DNA of 40,843 bases, taken from assembly GCA_027485145.1 (NCBI GenBank), contig JAIXRO010000137.1, positions 1 through 40,843 of the forward strand. The letters run 5' to 3'. The notes beneath the pieces were generated by a model that saw only the letters and a list, made by a program, of their open reading frames with translations, was not told where the DNA came from and made no database searches. Shown piece by piece: positions 8,178 to 16,560 of the stretch. The position numbers and the translations under genes are program-made. Positions within the stretch are counted from its first letter, which is position 1. Each line of letters starts with the position of its first letter. The DNA is from Hyphomonadaceae bacterium. Its GTDB lineage: Bacteria > Pseudomonadota > Alphaproteobacteria > Caulobacterales > Hyphomonadaceae.

Positions 8178-8274
8178 TCGCGGACCGGGCTCAGTCACGG
8201 CTAACGAATAATCCGGCACAACTGGAACTTGTGTGCTAGAACCTTGTCTCACGGCCAATATGAAGGCGCACGCC

Positions 8275-11200
8275 ATGCCGGACCCGAACAATCGACAGAG
8301 CCAAAAGGGCTACCTGCCCGCACTTCCTGCTACCTCGGAAAGTGGCCGAAGCCGTGCCGGAATCCCCATTGCGGCAATCGGGGCGTCGGCAGGCGGCCTG
8401 AAGGCATTCATGGAATTCCTTGAAGCCATTCCGGAGAACTCCGGTATGGCGTTCGTGCTGATCCAGCATCTGGCGCCTGACAGCAAGAGCCTGATGGCGG
8501 AAATACTCGGCGCACGGACACATATGAAGGTGCGCCAGATTGAGAATGGTGATCTCGTCGAACGCGACTGCGTGTACGTCAATCCGCCGGGCCATGACGT
8601 CTCCCTGTCGCGAGACACCCTGTCACTGAGGGCCTACCCCCCCGGTGCACGCACCAGCCTGCCGTTTGATTTCTTTCTGCACTCGCTGGCAGTTGAGCGC
8701 GGCGCCCGCGCGATGTGCGTCATACTTTCAGGCACAGGAAACGACGGCAGCAAAGGCTTGAAGACGATCAAGCAATCTGGGGGATTCGTGATTGCGCAAA
8801 GCCCCGAGGATGCGAGCGAAGACGGGATGCCGCGCAGCGCCATACTCACGGGCGATGTGGATGCGGTTCTGGAAGCGGCGCAGGCTCCGGCCGCGCTTTT
8901 GAACTGGAACACGTTGGCATCGCACCTGCATTCGGGCGCCATCGAACCCGGCACAAGTTCTGTACCCGATTGGCTCGCGCAGGTCCTTGAAATCATCCTT
9001 GAGCGGACGGGAGCCGACTTCCGTCTCTACAAGCCGGGCACACTCATACGCCGGATCACGCGGCGAATGGCCATGGCAACACCGTCCAACACGCAAAGTA
9101 CGGATTATCGCAAGCTGCTCCTGTCGAGTCCCGAGGAATGTGAAGCCCTGGCGGCAGATCTGTTGATCAATGTCACGCGCTTCTTTCGCGATCCGCAGGT
9201 TTTCGAATTTCTGGAAAGCGACGTCATACCTGATCTGATCCGCAACAACCGGCTGGATCGCCCGGTACGGGTCTGGATTGCCGGTTGCAGTTCCGGCGAA
9301 GAAGTCTGGTCGATTGCCATGCTGCTGCGAGAAGCCATCGATGAAGACGGGCGCGGTGTGCGCCTGCAGATACTTGCGTCCGATATTGACCCGGATGCCG
9401 TCGCCACGGCGCGGGCCGGCATTTATCCAGCGTCAATCGCCAGCGATATCTCCGCGCCGCGCCTCGCCCGCTTCTTCGTCGCCGACGATCGTGGCTATCG
9501 GGTACGCGACGATCTGAGAGCGCAGGCGGTGTTCTCCGTGCAGAACCTTCTGAGCGATCCCCCATTCGCGCGGCTCGACATGATCTCATGCCGGAACGTG
9601 CTGATCTATCTGGGGCCGGAAGCGCAGTCCAAGATCATCTCCCTGTTTCACTTTGCCTTGCTCGAGAGCGGCATCCTTCTACTGGGCACCTCGGAGACAG
9701 CCGGCGATGTCGCGGGTCGGTTCGATGTCGTCTCGAAAGCGGCCAGGATATACAGGCACCGCGGACGGATTCGCCCGGCGAACCCTTCGCCGGTGGGAGA
9801 ACTGTTCGAAGGCGAAATCTCAGTAAAGCGTTTCCTGCAGGACGTCGAACCCTTGCCGGACCATCGCTTCGCCGATGTATCCCGGCGCGCGGTTGCACAC
9901 TTCTATACCCCGGCTTCCGTGCTCGTCACGCGAACCGGCGAATGCCTCTATTTCCTCGGCCCGATCGAGCAGTACCTGGAAGTCCTCGCCGGTTCGGCCA
10001 CACTCGATATCCTGCCGATGGTGCCGCTGTCGCACCGGGCGGCGCTGCGGGCGGCAATGGCGTCTGCCGGGCCGGACTTGCCGCTCATCCAGGCCCCCGG
10101 AACCAAAACCACGCTTCACGGCGAAACGGCGAACTTCATGACCGACATTCGCTACATTGCGGATGAAGGAGACGATCTGATCCTGATCACGTTCCGGCCA
10201 GCGCAGGGCAGCGACGACTTCGCAGCCGATCGCGCGGTACAAGAGACCGATCAGCAAACCGCGATACGGCTCGTTGAAGTTTCGGGGTTGAGCCTCGAGC
10301 TGGACCACACGACCCGGCTTCTGGAACGGGCGCTTGAGACGGAACAGAAGATCCGCCGCGATTCGCTGCGCCTCAACGAAGAATATCAGTCGACGAACGA
10401 AGAGCTCGTCACTTCAAAGGAAGAACTGCAATCCCTCAACGAAGAACTGACGGTTTTGAACAGCCAATTGCAGGAAGCACTCGAGCGTCAGCGCACGACA
10501 TCCGACGACCTGAAAAACGTCCTGTACAGCACGCACGTCGCGACACTGTTTCTCGACACCGACTTGCAGATCCGCTTCTTCACGCCCGCCACCAAGTCCG
10601 TTTTCGGCGTTATCGCGTCAGATATCGGCCGCCCGCTGGCCGACTTGCGCTCGCTGGCCATCGATCCGAGCCTGATCGACGAGGCGCGCGCCGTTCTGAC
10701 GACCGCCGAGATCGTGGAACGTGAAATCTCGACTCCCTCGGGCGCATGGTTTCTCCGACGCATCCTGCCTTATCGCTCGCACAGCGACACCATCGAAGGC
10801 GTCGTGATCACCTATGTGGATGTGCTTGAACGCCACAACGCCATGGAAGCCCTGAAGTCCGCGATCCGCCAGGCCGAACTCGCCATGATTGCCAAGACAC
10901 GGTTCCTGGCGACGGCAAGCCATGACCTGCGCCAGCCGCTTCAGACCCTGACCTTCATTCACAGCCTGCTGGGCCGCGACGCGGCGGGTGCCGAGTTGCC
11001 TGCCGAATCGCAACAACTCATTGATCGCATGGAACATGCCATCGGCGCGATGTCCGGCATGCTGAACACGATGCTGGACATCAACCAGATTGAGGCGGGG
11101 ATCATCAGCTATGAGCTTGAAGACATTCCCGTCGCAGAGATGCTCGCCGATCTGTATGCGGAGTATCAATACCACGCAGAAGCCAAAACGATCCAGCTGA

Positions 11201-12663
11201 GACTGGTGCCATCCAGCGCCGTGATCCGGTCAGACCGGCGTCTTCTGCAACAGATGATCCGGAACCTTCTCAGCAATGCGATCCGGTACACGGACCTGGG
11301 CTGCGTGCTCATCGGTTGCCGGAGGCGAGGCACAAGCCTGCGAATCGAAATCTGGGATACCGGGATCGGCATCTCCGAAGACGAGTTGCCAACGGTTTTC
11401 GGAGAATATCACAAGATCAATACCCGCGGCCGGAACCCGTCGGAGGGCATGGGGCTCGGGCTTTCGATCGTGCAGCGGCTGGCGGACCTTCTGGGGCACC
11501 GTATCCACGCCCGGTCTGCTCCCGAGCGGGGTTCGATGTTTTCCATCGAGGTGCCGATGTCGATGCCGCAGCCGAGCGAAACGCATCTTCCGCAATCGAA
11601 CGACAAACGCACTGCCCCTTCGCCCAATCCAGGTAAAGCTGCAAAGATCCTGATTGCCGAAGATGATCCGGACTTGCGCGAACTGCTCTCATTCATGCTG
11701 GAAAAGTCGGGCCATAGCGTCGTTGCCGCGCCGAGCCTTGAGACCGCACTCGCCGCCGCCGGGCAACACGGCGAGGCACCCGATCTGCTGATCGCCGACT
11801 ATAATCTCCCGAACGGGCAGAATGGTCTGGATCTCGCGCGCAGCCTGAACCGAACGATTGCACCTGACATGCGGGTCATCATCCTGACGGGAGACATCTC
11901 GGTCAAAACGGAAGGGCTGATCCTTGAGAATGGATTCCGGAAACTGATCAAACCGGTCAGCCAGGAAGATCTCGAAACAGAAATCCAGATCGCCCTTTCC
12001 GGCGCAGTCACAAGGCCCGAGCCGGACAAACGTCAGCGCACCGCAAACGCGGCCGCACCCCAGGTCATCATCGTCGACGACGACGACGTATTCAGTGAAA
12101 CGGTCGCCAGCCTGCTTCGGGCCGATAACCTTCGCGTGGCCGGCTTCCCTTCGGGCGAGTCCTTCCTCGCGAAGCTGATCGATCTGACGGCCCATGGCGA
12201 ACCGGTCTGCGTACTCCTCGACGCATACCTGGGAGGGATTAGCGGGTTCGATGTTCTGGAAGCGCTCAGCCGCTCCGAATCTCCCGTGCGGACGATCATG
12301 ATCACCGGCCAAAGCGACGTCGCGATGGCAGTCCGTGCCATGAAGGCGGGAGCGCTGGATTTTATCGAGAAGCCTGTGGATGCACAAAGCTTGCGGCTGG
12401 CGATCGACCGCGCCCTGGAAACCGGCCGCGACGGCGTCGCAAAGGCGGCGCTGAAAACCGAAGCCTTGCAGAAGCTCGAGAAGCTGACCGCGCGCGAGCG
12501 TGAGGTTCTGGAGCGGATATTACTTGGCGATCCGAACAAGAATATTGCGGCGGATCTCGGGATCAGTCAGCGGACTGTGGAAAGCCACCGGGCATCGGTG
12601 ATGCGAAAGACGGGGTGCAAGACGCTGCCTGCGCTGGTGCGCTTGTCCGTGCGGGCCTCATAG
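8275..12663 (+). CDS. Giant hybrid sensor: CheB-CheR-PAS-HisKA-HATPase-REC-REC-LuxR
   Basis: 1462 aa from ATG 8275, preferred for GAAGG 8 nt upstream; GTG 8233 and ATG 8260 are possible. Domains in order: CheB-type methylesterase (about 30-212, Ser38 in GASAGG, later SGTGNDG); CheR methyltransferase (about 230-495, WIAGCSSGEE and CRNVLIYL); a PAS-like region; a coiled coil rich in NEEL repeats (about 676-742); PAS (about 746-852); HisKA with His883 in SHDLRQP; HATPase with NAIRYTD, DTGIGI and GMGLGLS; REC1 with Asp1175; REC2 with Asp1316 and the FixJ-like GALDFIEKPVD; and a C-terminal LuxR/FixJ helix-turn-helix (LTAREREVLERILLG and QRTVESHRASV). CheB/CheR-PAS kinases are known; ending in a complete FixJ-type DNA-binding output makes this a one-protein phosphorelay from sensor to promoter. 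It is likely cytoplasmic, since no membrane segment is seen. Signal and targets are unknown. Confidence 0.92.
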   Translation: MPDPNNRQSQKGYLPALPATSESGRSRAGIPIAAIGASAGGLKAFMEFLEAIPENSGMAFVLIQHLAPDSKSLMAEILGARTHMKVRQIENGDLVERDCVYVNPPGHDVSLSRDTLSLRAYPPGARTSLPFDFFLHSLAVERGARAMCVILSGTGNDGSKGLKTIKQSGGFVIAQSPEDASEDGMPRSAILTGDVDAVLEAAQAPAALLNWNTLASHLHSGAIEPGTSSVPDWLAQVLEIILERTGADFRLYKPGTLIRRITRRMAMATPSNTQSTDYRKLLLSSPEECEALAADLLINVTRFFRDPQVFEFLESDVIPDLIRNNRLDRPVRVWIAGCSSGEEVWSIAMLLREAIDEDGRGVRLQILASDIDPDAVATARAGIYPASIASDISAPRLARFFVADDRGYRVRDDLRAQAVFSVQNLLSDPPFARLDMISCRNVLIYLGPEAQSKIISLFHFALLESGILLLGTSETAGDVAGRFDVVSKAARIYRHRGRIRPANPSPVGELFEGEISVKRFLQDVEPLPDHRFADVSRRAVAHFYTPASVLVTRTGECLYFLGPIEQYLEVLAGSATLDILPMVPLSHRAALRAAMASAGPDLPLIQAPGTKTTLHGETANFMTDIRYIADEGDDLILITFRPAQGSDDFAADRAVQETDQQTAIRLVEVSGLSLELDHTTRLLERALETEQKIRRDSLRLNEEYQSTNEELVTSKEELQSLNEELTVLNSQLQEALERQRTTSDDLKNVLYSTHVATLFLDTDLQIRFFTPATKSVFGVIASDIGRPLADLRSLAIDPSLIDEARAVLTTAEIVEREISTPSGAWFLRRILPYRSHSDTIEGVVITYVDVLERHNAMEALKSAIRQAELAMIAKTRFLATASHDLRQPLQTLTFIHSLLGRDAAGAELPAESQQLIDRMEHAIGAMSGMLNTMLDINQIEAGIISYELEDIPVAEMLADLYAEYQYHAEAKTIQLRLVPSSAVIRSDRRLLQQMIRNLLSNAIRYTDLGCVLIGCRRRGTSLRIEIWDTGIGISEDELPTVFGEYHKINTRGRNPSEGMGLGLSIVQRLADLLGHRIHARSAPERGSMFSIEVPMSMPQPSETHLPQSNDKRTAPSPNPGKAAKILIAEDDPDLRELLSFMLEKSGHSVVAAPSLETALAAAGQHGEAPDLLIADYNLPNGQNGLDLARSLNRTIAPDMRVIILTGDISVKTEGLILENGFRKLIKPVSQEDLETEIQIALSGAVTRPEPDKRQRTANAAAPQVIIVDDDDVFSETVASLLRADNLRVAGFPSGESFLAKLIDLTAHGEPVCVLLDAYLGGISGFDVLEALSRSESPVRTIMITGQSDVAMAVRAMKAGALDFIEKPVDAQSLRLAIDRALETGRDGVAKAALKTEALQKLEKLTAREREVLERILLGDPNKNIAADLGISQRTVESHRASVMRKTGCKTLPALVRLSVRAS

Positions 12664-13237
12664 CGGCGCGGACCGGGCCGTGCGCGGTCCATGCAGCGAC
12701 GGGAATGGACAACTCGGTCAGCAGCCCGAACGGGCCGCAGCGGCTCAACCGGGCCGATGCAAGCCGTGTGCGCTCAACCGGCGTGACACTGAGCAAAGCA
12801 AGGAATGTGTGCAGTCTTTCCGTGTATCGGGCGATGCGGGCCGCCGTCGGCCGGCGGACGAACCAGATGGATACGGTTCTTGCGGCCGGTACCGCGCGCA
12901 AGTGCACGCGGGGGTTCTCGGGAGACGGAAAATTCGCGGACGGCGTCCCGGACTCAATGTCAAAGCAGGCCGGAAGGTTGCCATAGGCCGCCGTCGGCGC
13001 GCCGGGCGAAACCTCGCCGACTGGCTCGCGGATCCGGATTGCCGCGTTCAGAACCACCGCCTTATGCTCGGCGTTTTGGCCCATCAGGTAGTCCAGAAGT
13101 AGTCCATAAGTGTCTGGACTGTTGCCGGCCGGGCCGCCTGCGGGGTCGATCTCGACCGACATGTGCCCCGGCCACTCTTGAACGCGGATTCGGCCCTTTG
13201 CCGAGATGGTCCGCTGACGGCGATTGGATTGGGCCAT
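12563..13237 (-). CDS. SOUL haem-binding-like protein
   Basis: 224 aa from ATG 13237 with GGGAG 8 nt upstream. The pattern follows the SOUL/HEBP family: RIRVQEWPGHMSVEI at the start, YLMGQNAEHKAVVLNAAIRI where the family has YIFGxN...IxMTxPV, PSPENPRVHLRAVPA where it has LPxPxDPRVxLRxxPx, and a final GPFGLLTELSIPV where it has PWTxxxxRRNEVxxPV. It diverges from the consensus at several conserved positions, so haem binding is uncertain. After the domain end the frame runs on for about 40 residues and overlaps the 3' end of the convergent sensor gene by 101 bp. That tail is probably read-through after loss of the original stop. Confidence 0.6.
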   Translation of the reverse strand: MAQSNRRQRTISAKGRIRVQEWPGHMSVEIDPAGGPAGNSPDTYGLLLDYLMGQNAEHKAVVLNAAIRIREPVGEVSPGAPTAAYGNLPACFDIESGTPSANFPSPENPRVHLRAVPAARTVSIWFVRRPTAARIARYTERLHTFLALLSVTPVERTRLASARLSRCGPFGLLTELSIPVAAWTAHGPVRAAMRPARTSAPAQAASCTPSFASPMPGGFPQSAD

Positions 13238-13260
13238 GAGAGTCACTCCCGGAGTCCGGC

Positions 13261-13710
13261 TCAGCCGGATGCGCGCCCGCGGGGCGCATTTTCGATTTCA
13301 TCCATCAGTTTGCTCAAAAGAGGCGTCAGAGACGCTGGCACTCGTACGGACATCCAACCTGCCGCCAAGGCGACCAAGAGGGCCATCACTGGCAACTCGG
13401 GCGCCATGCGCTCTGCCATGCGGGTCGCACGCGTGATCAGTTCGTCAGGCTTGGCGTCGCCGGCAGCCACAGCCGCCGGACGCGCGGCGCGCTGTGCAGG
13501 TTTCATCACTGCATAGATCGATGCGGCGATGAGGATCAGCACACCGCCGGTTATTGCTGGCGCCCAAGGCGTGGGGACGGTGAGCGCCAGCAACTCGGTC
13601 AGCGCAATGCTTAGCCAGACGAGGCCGAGCAGAGCGATGAACGATAGCGCGGCGAGGAAACCGATGCGGCTAATGATGTCACCCGATTTCCGGATCGCCA
13701 AATCCAACAT
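13261..13710 (-). CDS. Membrane protein, phage-holin-superfamily-like
   Basis: 149 aa with three hydrophobic segments (about 17-42, 48-70 and 103-123) separated by an Ala-rich soluble stretch. Its start ATG is 2 nt after the stop of the DUF883-like gene, so the two are translated together. Such pairs of a YqjD/DUF883-like tail-anchored protein and a holin-superfamily-like (YqjE-type) membrane protein are common in proteobacterial stress clusters. I infer a similar envelope or stress role; lytic function is not implied. Confidence 0.6.
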   Translation of the reverse strand: MLDLAIRKSGDIISRIGFLAALSFIALLGLVWLSIALTELLALTVPTPWAPAITGGVLILIAASIYAVMKPAQRAARPAAVAAGDAKPDELITRATRMAERMAPELPVMALLVALAAGWMSVRVPASLTPLLSKLMDEIENAPRGRASG

Positions 13711-13712
13711 GT

Positions 13713-14021
13713 TCAGCGGCGGCTCGACATGGCCAGACCGATGAGAATTCCAAGACCTGCCGCGATGCCGACGGTGAGGTTGGGCCGCTCCTGGATGGCT
13801 TCACGAACCAGGCTCACAACTTTCGAGGATTCCGACTGAATCGCGTGCTGGACCTGGCGCACACCATCCTTGGTGTCGGACGAGATCGCTTCTGCAAGTG
13901 TGTTCAGTCCGTTGGCGGACTTCTTCGCGGCGGCGGTCGTATCGTGGAAGGTATCAGCAACGACAGCGCCAGCGTGCTTGGCTGACTTTGCAAACGAGTC
14001 GGTGGAAAATTCATTGGCCAT
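13713..14021 (-). CDS. YqjD/ElaB/DUF883-like tail-anchored membrane protein
   Basis: 102 aa from ATG 14021 with GGAG 7 nt upstream. A long charged helical segment (about 1-75) is followed by ERPNLTVGIAAGLGILIGLAMSSRR, a C-terminal membrane anchor with the glycine-rich pattern and Arg end of the ElaB/YqjD (DUF883) group. In E. coli members bind ribosomes at the membrane in stationary phase; function here is inferred by similarity. It is the first gene of a two-gene operon, close to the ECF sigma gene on the same strand (62-nt gap). Confidence 0.7.
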   Translation of the reverse strand: MANEFSTDSFAKSAKHAGAVVADTFHDTTAAAKKSANGLNTLAEAISSDTKDGVRQVQHAIQSESSKVVSLVREAIQERPNLTVGIAAGLGILIGLAMSSRR

Positions 14022-14083
14022 AGGTTTACTCCGGGGGGAAACAAGAATGCCGGGAGGCACGAGAGCCACCCAGTCATACTCTT

Positions 14084-14896
14084 TTAACCTGTCGCGAGTT
14101 CGCGCGGCAGGCTCGGCTTGTACGGTGAATTCCAGGGGCTCACCGCTTCGGCAACAATACGCTCGACCTGATTCACCAGATCCTCCAATGCTCCTTGTGC
14201 GGACATTAGCGGATCGCTGCTGAGACCGGCCTTGTTTTCACTGAGCAAAGCGGCCGCCCGCAAGCGAGCGCGCGATACCCGGCTCTTGATGGTGCCAGAT
14301 GCGCAGCCACAAAGATCAGCAGCATCCTGGTAGCTGAAGCCGCCTACGCCGACGAGGAGCAAGGCTTCACGCTGGTCGCGGGTCAGGAGCGACAAGACAT
14401 TGCGCAATGCCAAAAGATCCAATGCATCGGATCCGCCTGTGTCGACCGCCGTCAACGTATCCAGCATCTCGTCGGACATGGCGAGGGTTCGCCAGCTGCG
14501 CCGTGTGTGCGAGTAGAACACATTCCGAAGAATGGTTGCGCACCAGGCTTTCAGGTTTGTGCCGGCTTGAAACCGATGCCGCGCCAGCCAGGCGTTGAGC
14601 ATCGTTTCCTGTACGAGATCTTCCGCAAAGTTTGGATCCTTGCAGAGACTTAGCGCGAAGCGGCGTAGTTGGGGCATTGTTTCGACCAAGGCGCGCTGGA
14701 ACGCGCGCGAAGGCGCATCGACGTTGCACTGTACAGGCCTTGCGGGCGGCGGCGCGTCGCATTGCGGAACAAGACGGATCTGACGAGTTGCAACTGCAAC
14801 CGGTTTCTCGACCGGGGTTGCGTGTGGCTTGGAATGCCGTCCGGACCGCAAGGCGGCCGCAGGCATGGCGGGCATAAGGCAAATGGCTGTCATCAT
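14084..14896 (-). CDS. ECF sigma factor, EcfG-like
   Basis: 270 aa if started at the ATG at 14896 (AAAGGA about 12 nt upstream); an in-frame ATG at 14941 is the alternative. Sigma region 2 (LCKDPNFAEDLVQETMLNAW, then FQAGTNLKAWCATILRN) and region 4 (LTRDQREALLLVGVGGFSYQDAA, GTIKSRVSRAR) are clear and closest in style to EcfG, the alphaproteobacterial general stress sigma factor. The N-terminal 80 or so residues are an unusual extension before region 2. No NepR anti-sigma or PhyR gene lies next to it, so it may be a secondary EcfG paralogue or be controlled from elsewhere. Its neighbours (DUF883-like, OmpA-like, Lmo0937) fit a stress regulon. Confidence 0.85.
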   Translation of the reverse strand: MMTAICLMPAMPAAALRSGRHSKPHATPVEKPVAVATRQIRLVPQCDAPPPARPVQCNVDAPSRAFQRALVETMPQLRRFALSLCKDPNFAEDLVQETMLNAWLARHRFQAGTNLKAWCATILRNVFYSHTRRSWRTLAMSDEMLDTLTAVDTGGSDALDLLALRNVLSLLTRDQREALLLVGVGGFSYQDAADLCGCASGTIKSRVSRARLRAAALLSENKAGLSSDPLMSAQGALEDLVNQVERIVAEAVSPWNSPYKPSLPRELATG

Positions 14897-14901
14897 CGGC
14901 G

Positions 14902-14925
14902 GGAACTTTCCTTTGGAGTCCGGTT
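14902..14925 (+). promoter_or_regulatory. Candidate EcfG-type promoter GGAAC-N16-GTT
   Basis: GGAAC at 14902-14906 and GTT at 14923-14925 with 16 nt between match the known EcfG consensus spacing (GGAAC-N16/17-CGTT), lacking only the C before GTT. It points away from the sigma gene toward the secreted-protein/OmpA pair, 240 nt upstream of its first codon. A second partial match (GGAAC at 15091, CGCTT 16 nt later) lies closer. The gap from 14942 to 15164 also has CCCGAA-N12-TTCGGG at 15005-15028. Confidence 0.3.
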
Positions 14926-15164
14926 CGGGCGGAAAGGACATAGCGGGGAGCCGGGAGATGACCCGACTTGCTGCGCCCAGTAGTCAGCCGTGAAATTACA
15001 GGGGCCCGAAATCGAGGTTAGCTTCGGGATTTACCTACGGGTTTGCCCTGCGACGCGGTCTGATGCCCGGCAAAAACCTGCCAGAGAGCCGGAACCTTTG
15101 ACCCGGCTGCGCGCTTCAACACCAAGTGCTCGCCTCCTGCCCGGAGCGGCCAAGGAGCTGACCC

Positions 15165-15518
15165 ACGAAAAAGAAAATACTTGCAATCTGCTTTGCTGCG
15201 CTGTGCGCGGCGTCGCCGGCCGCCTATGCGGACGTTGCCCGGGATGATCTCATCCGCACCGAAGCGGAAGTCACCGCGCTGAACGCCGCCGACGCCACCG
15301 CGGCCTCGCCGCTGAATTATCAGGAAGCCCTGCTTCGCCTCAATGAAGCGCGGGTTGCAGAAGAAAAAAGCAACGATGAAGACGCTATCTGGCGCGCGGC
15401 GGAAGCCTCGCTTCAAGCCAGCATCGTGCAGGAGATGATCAAGCTTCGCGCGCTCGAACGCACAGTCTCGGAAATCGAAACGGGCATCGCCACGCTTCGC
15501 CGCGAACTCAACTCATAA
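15165..15518 (+). CDS. Secreted coiled-coil protein (DUF4398-like), apparent ACG start
   Basis: An overlooked gene of 117 codons. In-frame TGA at 15159-15161 closes the frame upstream, and no ATG, GTG or TTG precedes the signal peptide. Translation must begin at ACG 15165, exactly 7 nt after a perfect AAGGAG (15152-15157 region). The product then reads (M)KKKILAICFAALCAASPAAYA-D, an ideal Sec signal peptide with an Ala-x-Ala site. The mature part is helical and charged, resembling the DUF4398 segment of the OmpA-type lipoprotein encoded 13 nt downstream, so the pair probably acts together in the periplasm. Either ACG is a genuine weak start or a T-to-C change (natural or sequencing) hit an ATG. 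Confidence 0.75.
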   Translation, partial: TKKKILAICFAALCAASPAAYADVARDDLIRTEAEVTALNAADATAASPLNYQEALLRLNEARVAEEKSNDEDAIWRAAEASLQASIVQEMIKLRALERTVSEIETGIATLRRELNS

Positions 15519-15531
15519 GAAAGCCAGTCAA

Positions 15532-16377
15532 ATGAAAAAACTGATCAGACCTGCCCTGGGCTTGACCGCCCTTTCGCTCGTGCTTGGCGCCTGCGCTTCA
15601 ACACCCGATGCGAGCCCGAGATTGCTTGCGGCCGAGGCCTCGTTGCAACGGGCCAAGAGCGACGCGAACACAATGGAGACGGCGCGCGCGACACTCGACA
15701 AAGCCGACGCCGCACTGCGGGACGCGCGCGAGAATTATGAGAAGGGCAATGATGACGACTACACCCACATGATCCGCATGGGTGAAGGCTATGTCGCCCT
15801 GGCCGGCGCGCGCGGCATGCAACTGGATGCCAACCGCAAAATCGAAGCCTTGAACACGGAGCGTGCCGAAGTTGTCTCGCAAGCCCGTCTCGGCCAGGTT
15901 CGCACGGCCGAAGCTGAAACAGCAGAGGCCAAGACGGATGCGGCAAATTCCGAAGCCGGACGGATCGCCGCCGAGACGCGCGCGGACGCCTTGAGCGACG
16001 AGCTTGCCAGCTATGAACAGACGAAGACCGACCTCGGCGTGACATTGATCCTGCGCGATCTGCAATTCGCCTCAGACTCTTCGGTCCTGACGGCCGGCGC
16101 CAAGGGCCGGCTCACGCCGCTCGCGAACTACCTGGCGAAACAGCCGGAAGCCCGAATCCAGATCGCGGGGCACACGGACTCGCAAGGCGCCGAAAGCTAC
16201 AACCTCGATCTGTCCTCGGCCCGCGCAGCCTCTGTTGGCACCTATCTGGTCTCGACCGGTATTGCCGCGAACCGGATCACCAGCCTGGGACTGGGCGAAG
16301 GCAGCCCGGTATCTTCGAATGCGACAGCCGCTGGCCGGGCGATCAATCGCCGCGTCGAGGTGACGATCCTCGACTAA
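15532..16377 (+). CDS. OmpA-family lipoprotein with DUF4398-like N-domain
   Basis: 281 aa. A lipoprotein signal (LVLGAC, Cys21) is followed by a helical DUF4398-like region (about 30-165, AEASLQRAKSDA and heptad-like charged repeats). A C-terminal OmpA peptidoglycan-binding domain (about 170-281) has LQFASDSSVLT, IAGHTDSQG, the LSSARAASV helix and NRRVEVTI. It likely tethers the outer membrane to peptidoglycan. The small secreted protein upstream shares the helical region's style, and an intrinsic terminator follows, so the two form an operon. Confidence 0.9.
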   Translation: MKKLIRPALGLTALSLVLGACASTPDASPRLLAAEASLQRAKSDANTMETARATLDKADAALRDARENYEKGNDDDYTHMIRMGEGYVALAGARGMQLDANRKIEALNTERAEVVSQARLGQVRTAEAETAEAKTDAANSEAGRIAAETRADALSDELASYEQTKTDLGVTLILRDLQFASDSSVLTAGAKGRLTPLANYLAKQPEARIQIAGHTDSQGAESYNLDLSSARAASVGTYLVSTGIAANRITSLGLGEGSPVSSNATAAGRAINRRVEVTILD

Positions 16378-16403
16378 GCCCTCCACTACCGCTTTACATC
16401 AAA

Positions 16404-16437
16404 CCCTCCCTGCCGAACAAGGCGGGGAGGGCTTTTT
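16404..16437 (+). terminator. Rho-independent terminator
   Basis: CCCTCCCTGCC (16404-16414) pairs with GGCGGGGAGGG (16421-16431) around a 6-nt loop, followed by C and TTTTT. Ends the OmpA operon. Confidence 0.9.
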
Positions 16438-16477
16438 GCATCCTCAGTTTCGTTTCGTTCGTTGACTGACTTTACAA

Positions 16478-16517
16478 ACGAAAGCGGCACCGCTGGCCGG
16501 GGTCGCCAGGGTGCCGC
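16478..16517 (-). terminator. Rho-independent terminator (minus strand)
   Basis: GCGGCACC (16484-16491) and GGTGCCGC (16510-16517) form an 8-bp stem with inner TGGC/GCCA pairing. On the minus strand it is followed by TTTCGTTTG. It lies 44 nt past the stop of the gene at 16561-16800. Confidence 0.65.
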
Positions 16518-16560
16518 CTTCAAACCAGCCAGGCGCGGAGACGCGCCGGCAGGGATCGCT

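Larger units (their letters stand above)
7960..8274. promoter_or_regulatory. Divergent regulatory region (no gene)
   Basis: A 315-nt gap between the divergent Lmo0937-type gene and the giant sensor gene. It holds a perfect AGCTAA-N6-TTAGCT dyad (8123-8140) and an inverted TGCGTAGATT copy (8168-8177). No convincing small gene, terminator or RNA gene is seen. Confidence 0.5.

Noticed and set aside
8224..8248. GGAAC near the sensor gene as an EcfG promoter
   Set aside because: No GTT at 16 or 17 nt; only TGT/GTC is present.
14990..15247. Plus-strand frame of 85 codons before the OmpA gene
   Set aside because: It runs out of frame through the AAGGAG and signal peptide of the ACG-start gene, and its own text is not protein-like.
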